From contig PHEB01000021.1 in NCBI GenBank assembly GCA_002842735.1, positions 1 to 64,000 of the forward strand: a stretch of DNA of 64,000 bases, in the 5' to 3' direction. The stretch comes from Alphaproteobacteria bacterium HGW-Alphaproteobacteria-7 (GTDB lineage Bacteria; Pseudomonadota; Alphaproteobacteria; Sphingomonadales; Sphingomonadaceae). Of the stretch, positions 15,823 to 23,076 are shown one piece after another. The notes under the pieces are model-generated. The model made no database searches. It saw only the letters and a program-made list of their open reading frames with translations, and was not told where the DNA came from. The position numbers were made by a program, and so were the translations under genes. How positions within the stretch are numbered: position 1 is the first letter of the stretch; each line of letters starts with the position of its first letter.

Positions 15823-17183
15823 GCCGCCTCCCCCGCGCCGGGGCGATTGCGCGGGCGGTAAACTGGGCCAAACCCCATCAGCGCCGCGCCCACCAGTGGC
15901 AGCGCCACCACCCACCAGCGGATGCCTGAAATGCTGTCCGGGCTGGCGATGGTCAGCCCTGCGGTCGCCCCCAACCCCGCGCAGATCGCCACCACGCCCA
16001 GCACCGTGCGCAGCCGTGGCACAGTGCGCCCGCCCCGGATTGGGCCAAAGCTGCGTTCGTGCCGCGCGAAAATCACAATCAGCGGCAACAGCGCAAGAAT
16101 ATAGATCGCAATCCACAGCGGCCGCGAAAGCCACCATGCGCCCGTGCCGGGGATCGTATCGAGGCCCACCCCGCCAAATGCCAGCCAGCTGACTGTCATC
16201 ACCAGCACAAAGGCCGTGAGATGCCACAGATAAACGGTCATGATCATCCCGTTCATCAGCACGGTCGCTGTCCAGACGCCCAGATTGTTCAACATCCTGC
16301 GGCCCAGCGGTTCAAGCGCGAGCACCAGTCCGACCTGCACCACGCCCAGGGCAAACAGCGCCAGCGTCGGCGGCAATGAATTGGAAAATCCGCCGGGGGC
16401 GGACACCATCGAAACAGGGTAAAAGCCATAGACCGTGATCGAAATCAGAACGGCCAGCCCCACCCCAAACCACGCCAGCGCAAACAGCCGGTTGTCAAAC
16501 CGCCCGGCGCGCCACGCGAAACCAAGCTGATGAATCGCCAGAAACACCCACAGGAAATTGGTGAAATTGATGTAGGGCACACCGACCGTAAAGGTCAGCC
16601 AATCGGTCAGCATTGCCGCCGGGATAAACACCGCAAAACTCAACCAGCCAAACCGCGCCCACGCACGGTAAGCGATCGGGGTGAAGGCCGTTACCAGCAG
16701 ATAAACCGCCAGGAACCACACGGGGATCAACGCGGCCTCGGTTGCCATGCGGATCTGTTCGCGCGGCAGGCCAGCCTGCGTCAGCACCACCGCCAACGCC
16801 GCCCACAGCAGCAAAACCGGGAACGTTGGCGTGATCAGCCGTTGCACCCGGTTCGCCAGCCAGTCGCGATACACGCCCGCCTGCCCCGGCGCGGCCTTGC
16901 GCGTGATCACGTCCCAGCTCACCGAATTGGAATAGCCGCCAACCAGAAAGAACACCGGCATCACCTGAAAACCCCAGGTCAGCCAATGGGTCCACGATGC
17001 CACCGACAGCAGATCACCGCGCCGCAGCGCGCCCGCTTCATCCACGTAAAGCCCGGCCATCAGCCAGTGCCCGAACACCACCGCGAGAATCGAGACCGCG
17101 CGCAGAAAATCGACCCAGCGGTTGCGCTCCTCTGGCGTATGCACCGCCAAATCGCGCGCCTTGCTCCACATCTGCAACATCAT
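15819..17183 (-). CDS. Membrane acyltransferase (acyltransferase-3 family)
   Basis: 454 residues with about ten hydrophobic segments. The N-terminal RWVDFLRAVSILAVVFGHWLMAGLY contains the family's early catalytic histidine, and MPVFFLVGGYSNS is the usual second motif. These integral enzymes transfer acyl groups to sugars, lipids or other envelope molecules; the acceptor is unknown. Start ATG at 17183 (MMLQMWSKARDLAVHTPEERNR); MLQMW at 17180 is nearly equivalent. It converges on cfa with overlapping stop codons. Confidence 0.85.
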   Translation of the reverse strand: MMLQMWSKARDLAVHTPEERNRWVDFLRAVSILAVVFGHWLMAGLYVDEAGALRRGDLLSVASWTHWLTWGFQVMPVFFLVGGYSNSVSWDVITRKAAPGQAGVYRDWLANRVQRLITPTFPVLLLWAALAVVLTQAGLPREQIRMATEAALIPVWFLAVYLLVTAFTPIAYRAWARFGWLSFAVFIPAAMLTDWLTFTVGVPYINFTNFLWVFLAIHQLGFAWRAGRFDNRLFALAWFGVGLAVLISITVYGFYPVSMVSAPGGFSNSLPPTLALFALGVVQVGLVLALEPLGRRMLNNLGVWTATVLMNGMIMTVYLWHLTAFVLVMTVSWLAFGGVGLDTIPGTGAWWLSRPLWIAIYILALLPLIVIFARHERSFGPIRGGRTVPRLRTVLGVVAICAGLGATAGLTIASPDSISGIRWWVVALPLVGAALMGFGPVYRPRNRPGAGEAA

Positions 17184-17308
17184 GCCCCCCTGAAAATCGC
17201 TATAATGCTATCCCCTCAACGCCTTAGGAAACAAGTCTGACCAAAGCATTGATGCGCGCGCGACCGCCTGCTAACGCGCGCGGCGTTCTTTCATCAAGGA
17301 AATTCCCC

Positions 17309-18529
17309 ATGTCCGATATCAAGCGCGTCGTCCTCGCCTATTCCGGCGGGCTTGATACCAGCGTCATCGCCAAGTGGCTGAGCACTGAACGCGGGCTGGA
17401 GGTCGTCACCTTCACCGCCGACTTGGGGCAAGGCGAAGAAATCGAACCCGCCCGCGCCAAGGCCCGCGCGATGGGTATTCCCGATCATCACATCTTCATC
17501 GAAGACCTGCGCGAAGAATTCGTGCGCGATTTCGTCTTCCCGATGATGCGCGCCAATGCCCGTTATGAAGGCGATTATCTGCTCGGCACGAGCATCGCGC
17601 GCCCGCTGATTTCCAAACGGCTGGTGGAAATCGCGCATAAAACCGGCGCGGATTTCATCGCCCACGGCGCCACTGGCAAGGGCAATGATCAGGTGCGGTT
17701 CGAACTTTCCGCCTATGCGCTTGACCCGGATATCAAAGTGATCGCCCCTTGGCGCGAATGGGATCTGACCAGCCGAACCGCGCTGATCGCATGGGCCGAA
17801 GCACACCAGATTCAGGTGCCAAAGGACAAGCGCGGCGACAGCCCGTTTTCAACCGATGCAAACCTGCTGCACACCTCGTCCGAAGGCAAAGTGCTTGAAG
17901 ACCCATGGGAAGAAACCCCCGATTACGTCTATTCGCGCACGGTAAACCCGGAAGACGCGCCCGATACGCCCGAATATATCACCATCGATTTCGAACGCGG
18001 CGATGGGGTGGCGCTGAACGGTGATGCGATGTCACCCGCCACGCTGCTGACCGCGCTGAATGACCTTGGCCGCAAGCATGGGATCGGGCGGCTCGATCTG
18101 GTCGAAAACCGCTTTGTCGGGATGAAATCGCGCGGAATGTACGAAACCCCCGGCGGCGAAATCTACGCCCGCGCCCATCGCGGGATCGAACAGATCACGC
18201 TGGATCGCGGCGCAGCGCATCTGAAAGACGAACTGATGCCGCGCTATGCCGAACTGATCTACAACGGCTTCTGGTTCTCGCCAGAGCGCGAAATGTTGCA
18301 GGCCGCGATTGACCATAGCCAGGACAAGGTCAGCGGCACCGTGCGGCTCAAGCTCTACAAGGGGCTGGCCAGCGTGGTCGGGCGCAAATCGCCACACTCG
18401 CTCTATTCCGAAGCGCACGTCACGTTTGAGGATGACGCCGGGGCCTATGATCAGAAGGACGCCGAAGGCTTTATAAAGCTCAACGGCCTGAGGCTGCGGC
18501 TGCTCGCCCGGCGCAACCGCGCTGGGTAG
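17309..18529 (+). CDS. argG: Argininosuccinate synthase
   Basis: 406 residues from ATG 17309 ([19 protein letters not shown]), preceded by AAGGAAA 6 bases upstream. It joins citrulline and aspartate using ATP in arginine synthesis. The PP-loop AYSGGLDTS (9-17), [13 protein letters not shown], and SDGKGDSPF-like [20 protein letters not shown] are conserved, as is the C-terminal YSEAHVTFE. It stands alone: the acyltransferase gene is divergent upstream and a roughly 1-kb gene-free stretch follows. Confidence 0.97.
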   Translation: MSDIKRVVLAYSGGLDTSVIAKWLSTERGLEVVTFTADLGQGEEIEPARAKARAMGIPDHHIFIEDLREEFVRDFVFPMMRANARYEGDYLLGTSIARPLISKRLVEIAHKTGADFIAHGATGKGNDQVRFELSAYALDPDIKVIAPWREWDLTSRTALIAWAEAHQIQVPKDKRGDSPFSTDANLLHTSSEGKVLEDPWEETPDYVYSRTVNPEDAPDTPEYITIDFERGDGVALNGDAMSPATLLTALNDLGRKHGIGRLDLVENRFVGMKSRGMYETPGGEIYARAHRGIEQITLDRGAAHLKDELMPRYAELIYNGFWFSPEREMLQAAIDHSQDKVSGTVRLKLYKGLASVVGRKSPHSLYSEAHVTFEDDAGAYDQKDAEGFIKLNGLRLRLLARRNRAG

Positions 18530-19556
18530 ATGCGCGCCTTCGCGCGACGCTTGATCCGAGTCGCCGCGCGGGGTGCTGCGTCTGAGGGCGCGCGCATGAC
18601 CATTTACAGGCGGTTTTGTGCGCGTTCCTGCGCGCCGCACCTGACAAATGCGACAAGCTGTTGACTTATCCACCCGTGTCCACAAGGGATCCGGGCAAAA
18701 GTGGAAAACTCAAGGGTGCAGATGTTGCCAGATCGCCGGTTGAAGCGCACTTTCAACTTGTCTTCGGGACACGGATCAACCGGAACAGACCGCCGCAAGG
18801 CCTTGAAGTTCTGTTGATTTAATTCCCAAGGATGGCGGTGGAACATGTCCACGCGTTCATCGAGAGACGGCTTGGAAGAGGCCTCGGCCAAATGCAAGCT
18901 GGCTCGTTTGAGAAGGGCGCGACGCAGTTTTACCGGACAGGCCGGGTGATCTGGCCGGAACGGGTGGCAAGGATGGCGCAAGCTTGAAAAGCCGCAAGCC
19001 CGGATCGGCAAAGGGACGCGGTCTCGGCCAGGCAACTGCGCATGGCAGCGAAAACCGGGGCCTTAGGGCTTGGGCAGACGCAGCAGGGCAGGAGCGAAAG
19101 CCGGATGCCGGTGCGAGCGCCGGTGACGAAACTCTGATGCGCCAGTCGCAAGACACCAATCGCAAGATTGGGCGAGCAGAGCCAGACATCGGGCGCCAAG
19201 TATGCCCTGAACTCAGCGAGGCGGAAGGTCCGCCAGAAGTCTCGCAAGGAACAGGGGGTCCACGCGCTGGTGAGAGTGGGGTCGGCAGCAATGCCGGCCC
19301 CATTTGCATTATTTGCATTGGGGGGGCAGATCGGTTGACCTGACCTGCCTGTCACAGTGCATCCATACCGCCAACTCATCCTCCCGGTTCCGAGTCGCAG
19401 GCCCGCAAACCAGCGCAAATCTGCGGCTACGGCGGCGCGTGGGTTGCATCGTTTCATCGCGAATCCGGGGCGTTTCATGCCGCGCCTGAACCGTGCCAGC
19501 GATGAAATGCAGCGCCGGTTTGCCTTATCCACCCCCGCCGATCTATCCGCCCTGCC
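18530..19556. other. 1-kb stretch with no recognisable gene
   Basis: No reading frame here shows a recognisable domain, a convincing start or codon use like the neighbours; the plus frame that looks best is broken by stops at about 18.82, 18.99, 19.14 and 19.34 kb. Items noted: a DnaA-box-like TTATCCACC at 18667-18675 followed by GTGTCCACA 5 bases later, a 9-bp hairpin at 19278-19301, and a direct repeat ATTTGCATT-ATTTGCATT just after it. It may hold a non-coding RNA, a decayed gene or an integration remnant. I did not recognise RNase P, tmRNA or SRP RNA signatures. Confidence 0.5.
19278..19301 (+). terminator. Terminator-like hairpin in the gene-free region
   Basis: GGGGTCGGC pairs with GCCGGCCCC (one G-T wobble) around the loop AGCAAT and is followed by ATTTGCATTATTTGCATT, which is moderately T-rich. 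It may end an unannotated plus-strand transcript originating between 18.6 and 19.2 kb. Confidence 0.4.
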
Positions 19557-20096
19557 ATGCGAAGCGGAATGCGCATCGATGGCCTCAGGGCCCGCAGCAT
19601 CCAGACGGCGGTGATCGCCGCGGTGTTCGCAATCATCCCGCTCGCCGCATCCTCCGCCGCTGCACCCGATGCCGATACCGCGCAGATCGAGCCCGCCACC
19701 AGCGCCGCCGTGATCGAACTGGTGCCATTCCAGCCCGACGCCGAGGTTACCGCGCCCGCAGCCGAGATCGCCGCCGATGCGCCTTCTGCGCCGCAGGAGA
19801 CCGCGCTCGGCCGGGGCAGCGCGTCCTATTACGCCGCCAGATTCCACGGACGCCGCACCGCCAGCGGCGAGGCGTTTGACAACCGCGCGATGACCGCCGC
19901 GCACCGCACCCTCCCCTTTGGCAGCACCGTGCGGGTCACCAACCCGGCCACCGGCGCCAGCGTGGTGGTGCGGATCAACGATCGCGGCCCCTTCACCCGT
20001 GGGCGATTGATCGACGTCAGCCGCGCCGCTGCCGAGGAGCTTGGCCTGATCGCCCCCGGCCACGCCACGGTTGAACTGGCGCTGATAGCGGGTTGA
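19557..20096 (+). CDS. RlpA-family septal-ring lytic transglycosylase/DPBB protein
   Basis: 179 residues from ATG 19557. A signal anchor (IQTAVIAAVFAIIPLAASSAAA) is followed by an Ala/Pro/Glu-rich linker and a double-psi beta-barrel (about 90-179): GRGSASYYAARFHGRRTASG, MTAAHRTLPFGSTVRVTNP, VVRINDRGPFTRGRLIDVS and AAEELGL, all typical of RlpA. The aspartate in INDRGPF and the histidine in AAHRTLPFG match the catalytic pair of the family. RlpA cleaves naked glycan strands at the septum. There is no lipobox and no SPOR domain, so it is a short, non-lipoprotein member. Confidence 0.87.
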   Translation: MRSGMRIDGLRARSIQTAVIAAVFAIIPLAASSAAAPDADTAQIEPATSAAVIELVPFQPDAEVTAPAAEIAADAPSAPQETALGRGSASYYAARFHGRRTASGEAFDNRAMTAAHRTLPFGSTVRVTNPATGASVVVRINDRGPFTRGRLIDVSRAAAEELGLIAPGHATVELALIAG

Positions 20097-20162
20097 GGCG
20101 GCCCGGTAGGAGACACAGGTTACACTGTCCAGGAACCGAAAACCTGCCCCGCAGCCGCCCGG

Positions 20163-20798
20163 TCAATCGCTCGCCCCACCTTCGCTTAAGCGGCCTTCGC
20201 CAAGGGGGCCCTCGCCAAAGTCATCCTCGCTGTCATCGTCAGCATCGAACGCGTCCGCGTCCAGATCGTCCGCGTCGTAGCCGTCATCCTCATCATCCCA
20301 GTCATGGATCACCGGCGGGTTGAGCAGCCGGTCAATCCGCGCATCAAATTCCTGTCCGGCGCGGTTGATCCCGGCGCGGCATTCCAACCGGTCGAGCCGC
20401 GCCAGATGGGCTAGCAGCAGGCGGCTGTCGAACCGGGTGCGGGTGGCGACCTCCTCGCCGTGGTAGAACACGCTTTCGGTGACGCCGTTCAAGGCCCGGT
20501 CGGCGAGCACTTCTTCCACCTGCGGCCGGGCGAGCACCAGCGCGGCATCCCACAATTCGCGAAACTCCCACGATGCGCGCCGCATCCGGTAGAGATGCTG
20601 GCGCGAAACCCCCACAGCCTGCGCCGCCGCCCGTACATTGCCCCACTGCGCCAACGTGCGCAGAAACGCCGCCTGCGTTTCGCGCGCGAGATCGGCGGAG
20701 AGATGCGCCGGATCAGCGGCGGAGGATTGCGCCGCAGGGGCGATGCCGGGCGCGGCGGCGGGCGTGGTCAGCGCGGTGTGAGGGGAATGGTGCGACAT
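20163..20798 (-). CDS. Helix-turn-helix protein, terminase-small-subunit-like, with acidic tail
   Basis: 211 residues. Residues 35-90 form a putative DNA-binding region: FLRTLAQWGNVRAAAQAVGVSRQHLYRMRR, a helix-turn-helix of the kind found in phage terminase small subunits and transposase-associated HTH proteins, followed by FRELWDAALVLARPQVEEVL. The last 50 residues are strongly acidic (DDEDDGYDADDLDADAF...), unusual for a DNA-binding protein. No phage large-terminase gene lies nearby, so a packaging role is unlikely; a chromosomal regulator is possible. Function not known. Confidence 0.7.
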   Translation of the reverse strand: MSHHSPHTALTTPAAAPGIAPAAQSSAADPAHLSADLARETQAAFLRTLAQWGNVRAAAQAVGVSRQHLYRMRRASWEFRELWDAALVLARPQVEEVLADRALNGVTESVFYHGEEVATRTRFDSRLLLAHLARLDRLECRAGINRAGQEFDARIDRLLNPPVIHDWDDEDDGYDADDLDADAFDADDDSEDDFGEGPLGEGRLSEGGASD

Positions 20799-20876
20799 GG
20801 CGGGCGCGGCTCCGTGGCGAAAGGCGAGGGAGTCGCGGAGGGTAGCGGGGGGTGGGGGGAGTAGGAAAGGTGGGAA

Positions 20877-21533
20877 CTAGCCAGAAGCAACGACTGCACC
20901 CATGAGATACATTTCTTTATTGTTTGACTGATACTCGAATTTTATCTTTCCAACGACCTTGAACAGGTCGACAAGCTTGAAGTTTGTCAACGCATATTGC
21001 TCAAACCCGTCTTCGCTATTGTCCCGTCGTTCGTGGGTAAAGGCTAGCAACAAGTGGCGTGCATCAACGCAAACTTTTGGATTGTCCGACGGAGAAAGAT
21101 AGAATGATCGAAAGGTCGAAGATTCGGTGCCTTTCGCAATGACTTTTGCCTCAAGATAGGTTGGACGGGGTCCATCAATGTCAACGGCAATGTCAGGATA
21201 GCCCGTGCGTCCACCCGTTCCATCTGCTCGCTTTGGCCAAGTGGCGTTGAGGCCAACATGCTTGCATGCCTCCAATAGTGGCTCCTCCACATTATTCCCG
21301 AGTTCATTAACGCGGCCCGTTTTGATGGGAAGTTCACTCGACCAGGCAACAAGGAGGTTCGCAGCGCCGCACAATCTCGCCACAAGATCTTTGTCTTCGC
21401 CATCCTGGTCAAGCGGCAAAACGCGGCGGCCAATTATGGCCTCAATCGAGGTGCCTACCGAAATGCCTTTAGGCAATTTGCGGTAGGCAGACACTGCCTC
21501 TGCCAAAAATTCCTCCACGCCTTTTTCAGTCAC
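20877..21533 (-). CDS. Type II restriction endonuclease, PD-(D/E)xK fold (putative)
   Basis: 218 residues from a GTG at 21533. The stretch TGYPDIAVDIDGPRPTYLEAKVI holds a PD-x13-ExK catalytic signature (Asp114, Glu128, Lys130). I recognise no named family; the assignment rests on this motif and on translational coupling to a DNA methyltransferase whose stop codon it overlaps by 8 bases (GTGACTGA). It would cut DNA at a site protected by that methylase; the recognition sequence is unknown. Base composition is clearly lower in GC than the flanks and codon use differs, indicating horizontal acquisition. Confidence 0.75.
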   Translation of the reverse strand: MTEKGVEEFLAEAVSAYRKLPKGISVGTSIEAIIGRRVLPLDQDGEDKDLVARLCGAANLLVAWSSELPIKTGRVNELGNNVEEPLLEACKHVGLNATWPKRADGTGGRTGYPDIAVDIDGPRPTYLEAKVIAKGTESSTFRSFYLSPSDNPKVCVDARHLLLAFTHERRDNSEDGFEQYALTNFKLVDLFKVVGKIKFEYQSNNKEMYLMGAVVASG

Positions 21534-22917
21534 GAAGCCTCCTTAGAAGAACTATCCGATTTGTATTGGTTCCCTTGGCGTTGTTTCCAACGCCCCAACA
21601 GTTGGCTGTTTTGGTGAATTCTTGCTGATTAATCATGACGCAAAGGCGCTCGAATGGTAGACCTTCTGCCGCTCGCCAGACGGCCTTTTCAAGAAGTACG
21701 CGGCCGTTTCTAACTTCGCCGACTTCAAATGCGATATGCCCACCAGGACGGACCACGCGCGCTTGTTCGATAAGCACCTTCCTAACCATCTCTTCCCACG
21801 CAGCCTCTGTGCGGTGCATTGAAATAGGAACGGAAGCACTATCAATCCCCGCAAACCAGCACCGAAGCCAATTGTCGTCAGCATATTGGACAACATCGAG
21901 GAACGGTGGGGATGTAATCGTGAGCGCCACAGACGCATTGGGTACCATTTCTAGCTTGCTGGCAGGGCCGACGCTCAGGGACGCATTTCGCTCGACTCTA
22001 GGGGTCCCAGATCGAAGCAACGATCGCGTTTTTTTAAGAATGATCGAACGAATGTCTCGGAACGGTGGAACTTGATTGCGCTTTTCGTTGATGCGCAATT
22101 GCCGTTCGACAGTCACAGCTTGATTTGGCGGGAGCGAGTAGACCGAAAAAAATCCTGCTGAATGCCCTGTAAGTCGGTTGATTGCGACCATCCTTATCCA
22201 ATCAACGGCCCGATCAGGCGTCGTCATATCCAATGGCGCAACCTCGAGCAGGTGCTCCCGAAGGGCTGCGAGCCCTTGCAATGTCGTGCGGTGGTAAAAG
22301 GCTAGCAAGTCCTCCCTGACAGCGACAGGACGATCCCATTCGACGGCATCAAGGGCCAACTGAACTTCTTGATAAGTTGGGACGTTTAGTCGTGGCCGCG
22401 TGAGCAGAACGGAAAGAGGGTTTATGTCATTCCCTACGGGCGTTCTGCCCAAAAGGTGAGCCTCGACAGGTGTTGTGCCGCGACCCATGAAGGGATCTAG
22501 GACACTGTCGCCTAGACCCGTAAGTCGACGGATGAAAAATTCGGGGAGTTGTGACTTGAAGCATGCGCGGTAGCTGATCTCGTGAACTGAGTGGCCTTTA
22601 CGTTGACCGGATGTCCAAAACTCGTTCACGTAATACGGGATGCCATCTTCAACAGTGAATGCGGTCGAACTTCCGAACTCATTGAAAGAAAGTATCATTT
22701 CAATGAGTGATGTCGCATCGCCTCCTAGTGGCGAATCCACCTCTGCAAAGAGATCATCGGCGTAAAGCATTGCAGCACTACCTAGGGGACGATGCATGTC
22801 AGGTTCTCCAACGTCAGCGCCATAGGTGGAACATAATTCGAACAAAACTTCAATGAAGCCATGTCTAAATGCATCCAATCTGGATGTGATAGCAAGCGTG
22901 GATGGCATTCCATCCAC
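21526..22917 (-). CDS. Type II DNA methyltransferase (N4-cytosine/N6-adenine class)
   Basis: 463 residues (GTG at 22917; ATG at 22908 is an equally good start). SAM-binding motif I is DPFMGRGTT (141-149), followed by GNDINPLSVLL; catalytic motif IV is ITSPPFLD (TSPPF at 335-339). The S/TPPF form favours N4-cytosine methylation, with adenine possible. Motif I precedes IV by about 190 residues, leaving room for a target-recognition region between them. It is the first gene of a two-gene R-M operon, methylase before nuclease. Low GC compared with uvrA and rlpA indicates an acquired island. A perfect inverted repeat covers its start codons. Confidence 0.88.
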   Translation of the reverse strand: MDGMPSTLAITSRLDAFRHGFIEVLFELCSTYGADVGEPDMHRPLGSAAMLYADDLFAEVDSPLGGDATSLIEMILSFNEFGSSTAFTVEDGIPYYVNEFWTSGQRKGHSVHEISYRACFKSQLPEFFIRRLTGLGDSVLDPFMGRGTTPVEAHLLGRTPVGNDINPLSVLLTRPRLNVPTYQEVQLALDAVEWDRPVAVREDLLAFYHRTTLQGLAALREHLLEVAPLDMTTPDRAVDWIRMVAINRLTGHSAGFFSVYSLPPNQAVTVERQLRINEKRNQVPPFRDIRSIILKKTRSLLRSGTPRVERNASLSVGPASKLEMVPNASVALTITSPPFLDVVQYADDNWLRCWFAGIDSASVPISMHRTEAAWEEMVRKVLIEQARVVRPGGHIAFEVGEVRNGRVLLEKAVWRAAEGLPFERLCVMINQQEFTKTANCWGVGNNAKGTNTNRIVLLRRLRD

Positions 22918-22918
22918 G
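22897..22918. promoter_or_regulatory. Perfect inverted repeat over the methyltransferase start codons
   Basis: CGTGGATGG - CATT - CCATCCACG is a 9-bp perfect stem with a 4-base loop and includes both candidate start codons (GTG 22917, ATG 22908). It could be an operator, perhaps for autoregulation by the methylase, or an mRNA hairpin that limits translation initiation. No separate controller (C) protein gene is visible in the island. Confidence 0.55.
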
Positions 22919-23057
22919 ACCTTCGGACAGTTCCCCCTCCCCGTTTCGGGGGAGCATACCCCCCTCTGCGCCTCTCCTTTCCTCTGCGGTCTCTGCGTGA
23001 AACAGATTTCAGGCGCGGTGGCTGGGGCGAGTCCCCTCCACCACCTGCGGTGGTCCC

Positions 23058-23075
23058 CCTCCCCTGAAGGGGAGG
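23058..23075 (-). terminator. Hairpin directly after uvrA
   Basis: CCTCCCC/GGGGAGG with a TGAA loop lies one base past the uvrA stop codon. A second short stem (CCACC...GGTGG) and C-rich tracts follow within 60 bases. There is no T-tract on the minus strand, so termination is plausible rather than certain; the sequence also resembles a common dispersed GC-rich repeat. Confidence 0.4.
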
Positions 23076-23076
23076 A

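Noticed and set aside
18667-18690. Replication origin, suggested by TTATCCACC and GTGTCCACA
   Set aside because: Only two imperfect DnaA-like sites, no AT-rich unwinding element, and none of the genes usually next to alphaproteobacterial oriC.
18930-20063. 377-codon minus-strand frame across the gene-free region into rlpA
   Set aside because: Half of it is antisense to rlpA, the remainder has odd composition (Ser/Arg/Cys-rich) and no recognisable domain.
20163-20798. Prophage, suggested by a terminase-small-subunit-like HTH gene
   Set aside because: No large terminase, portal, capsid, integrase or lysis genes lie in the neighbourhood.
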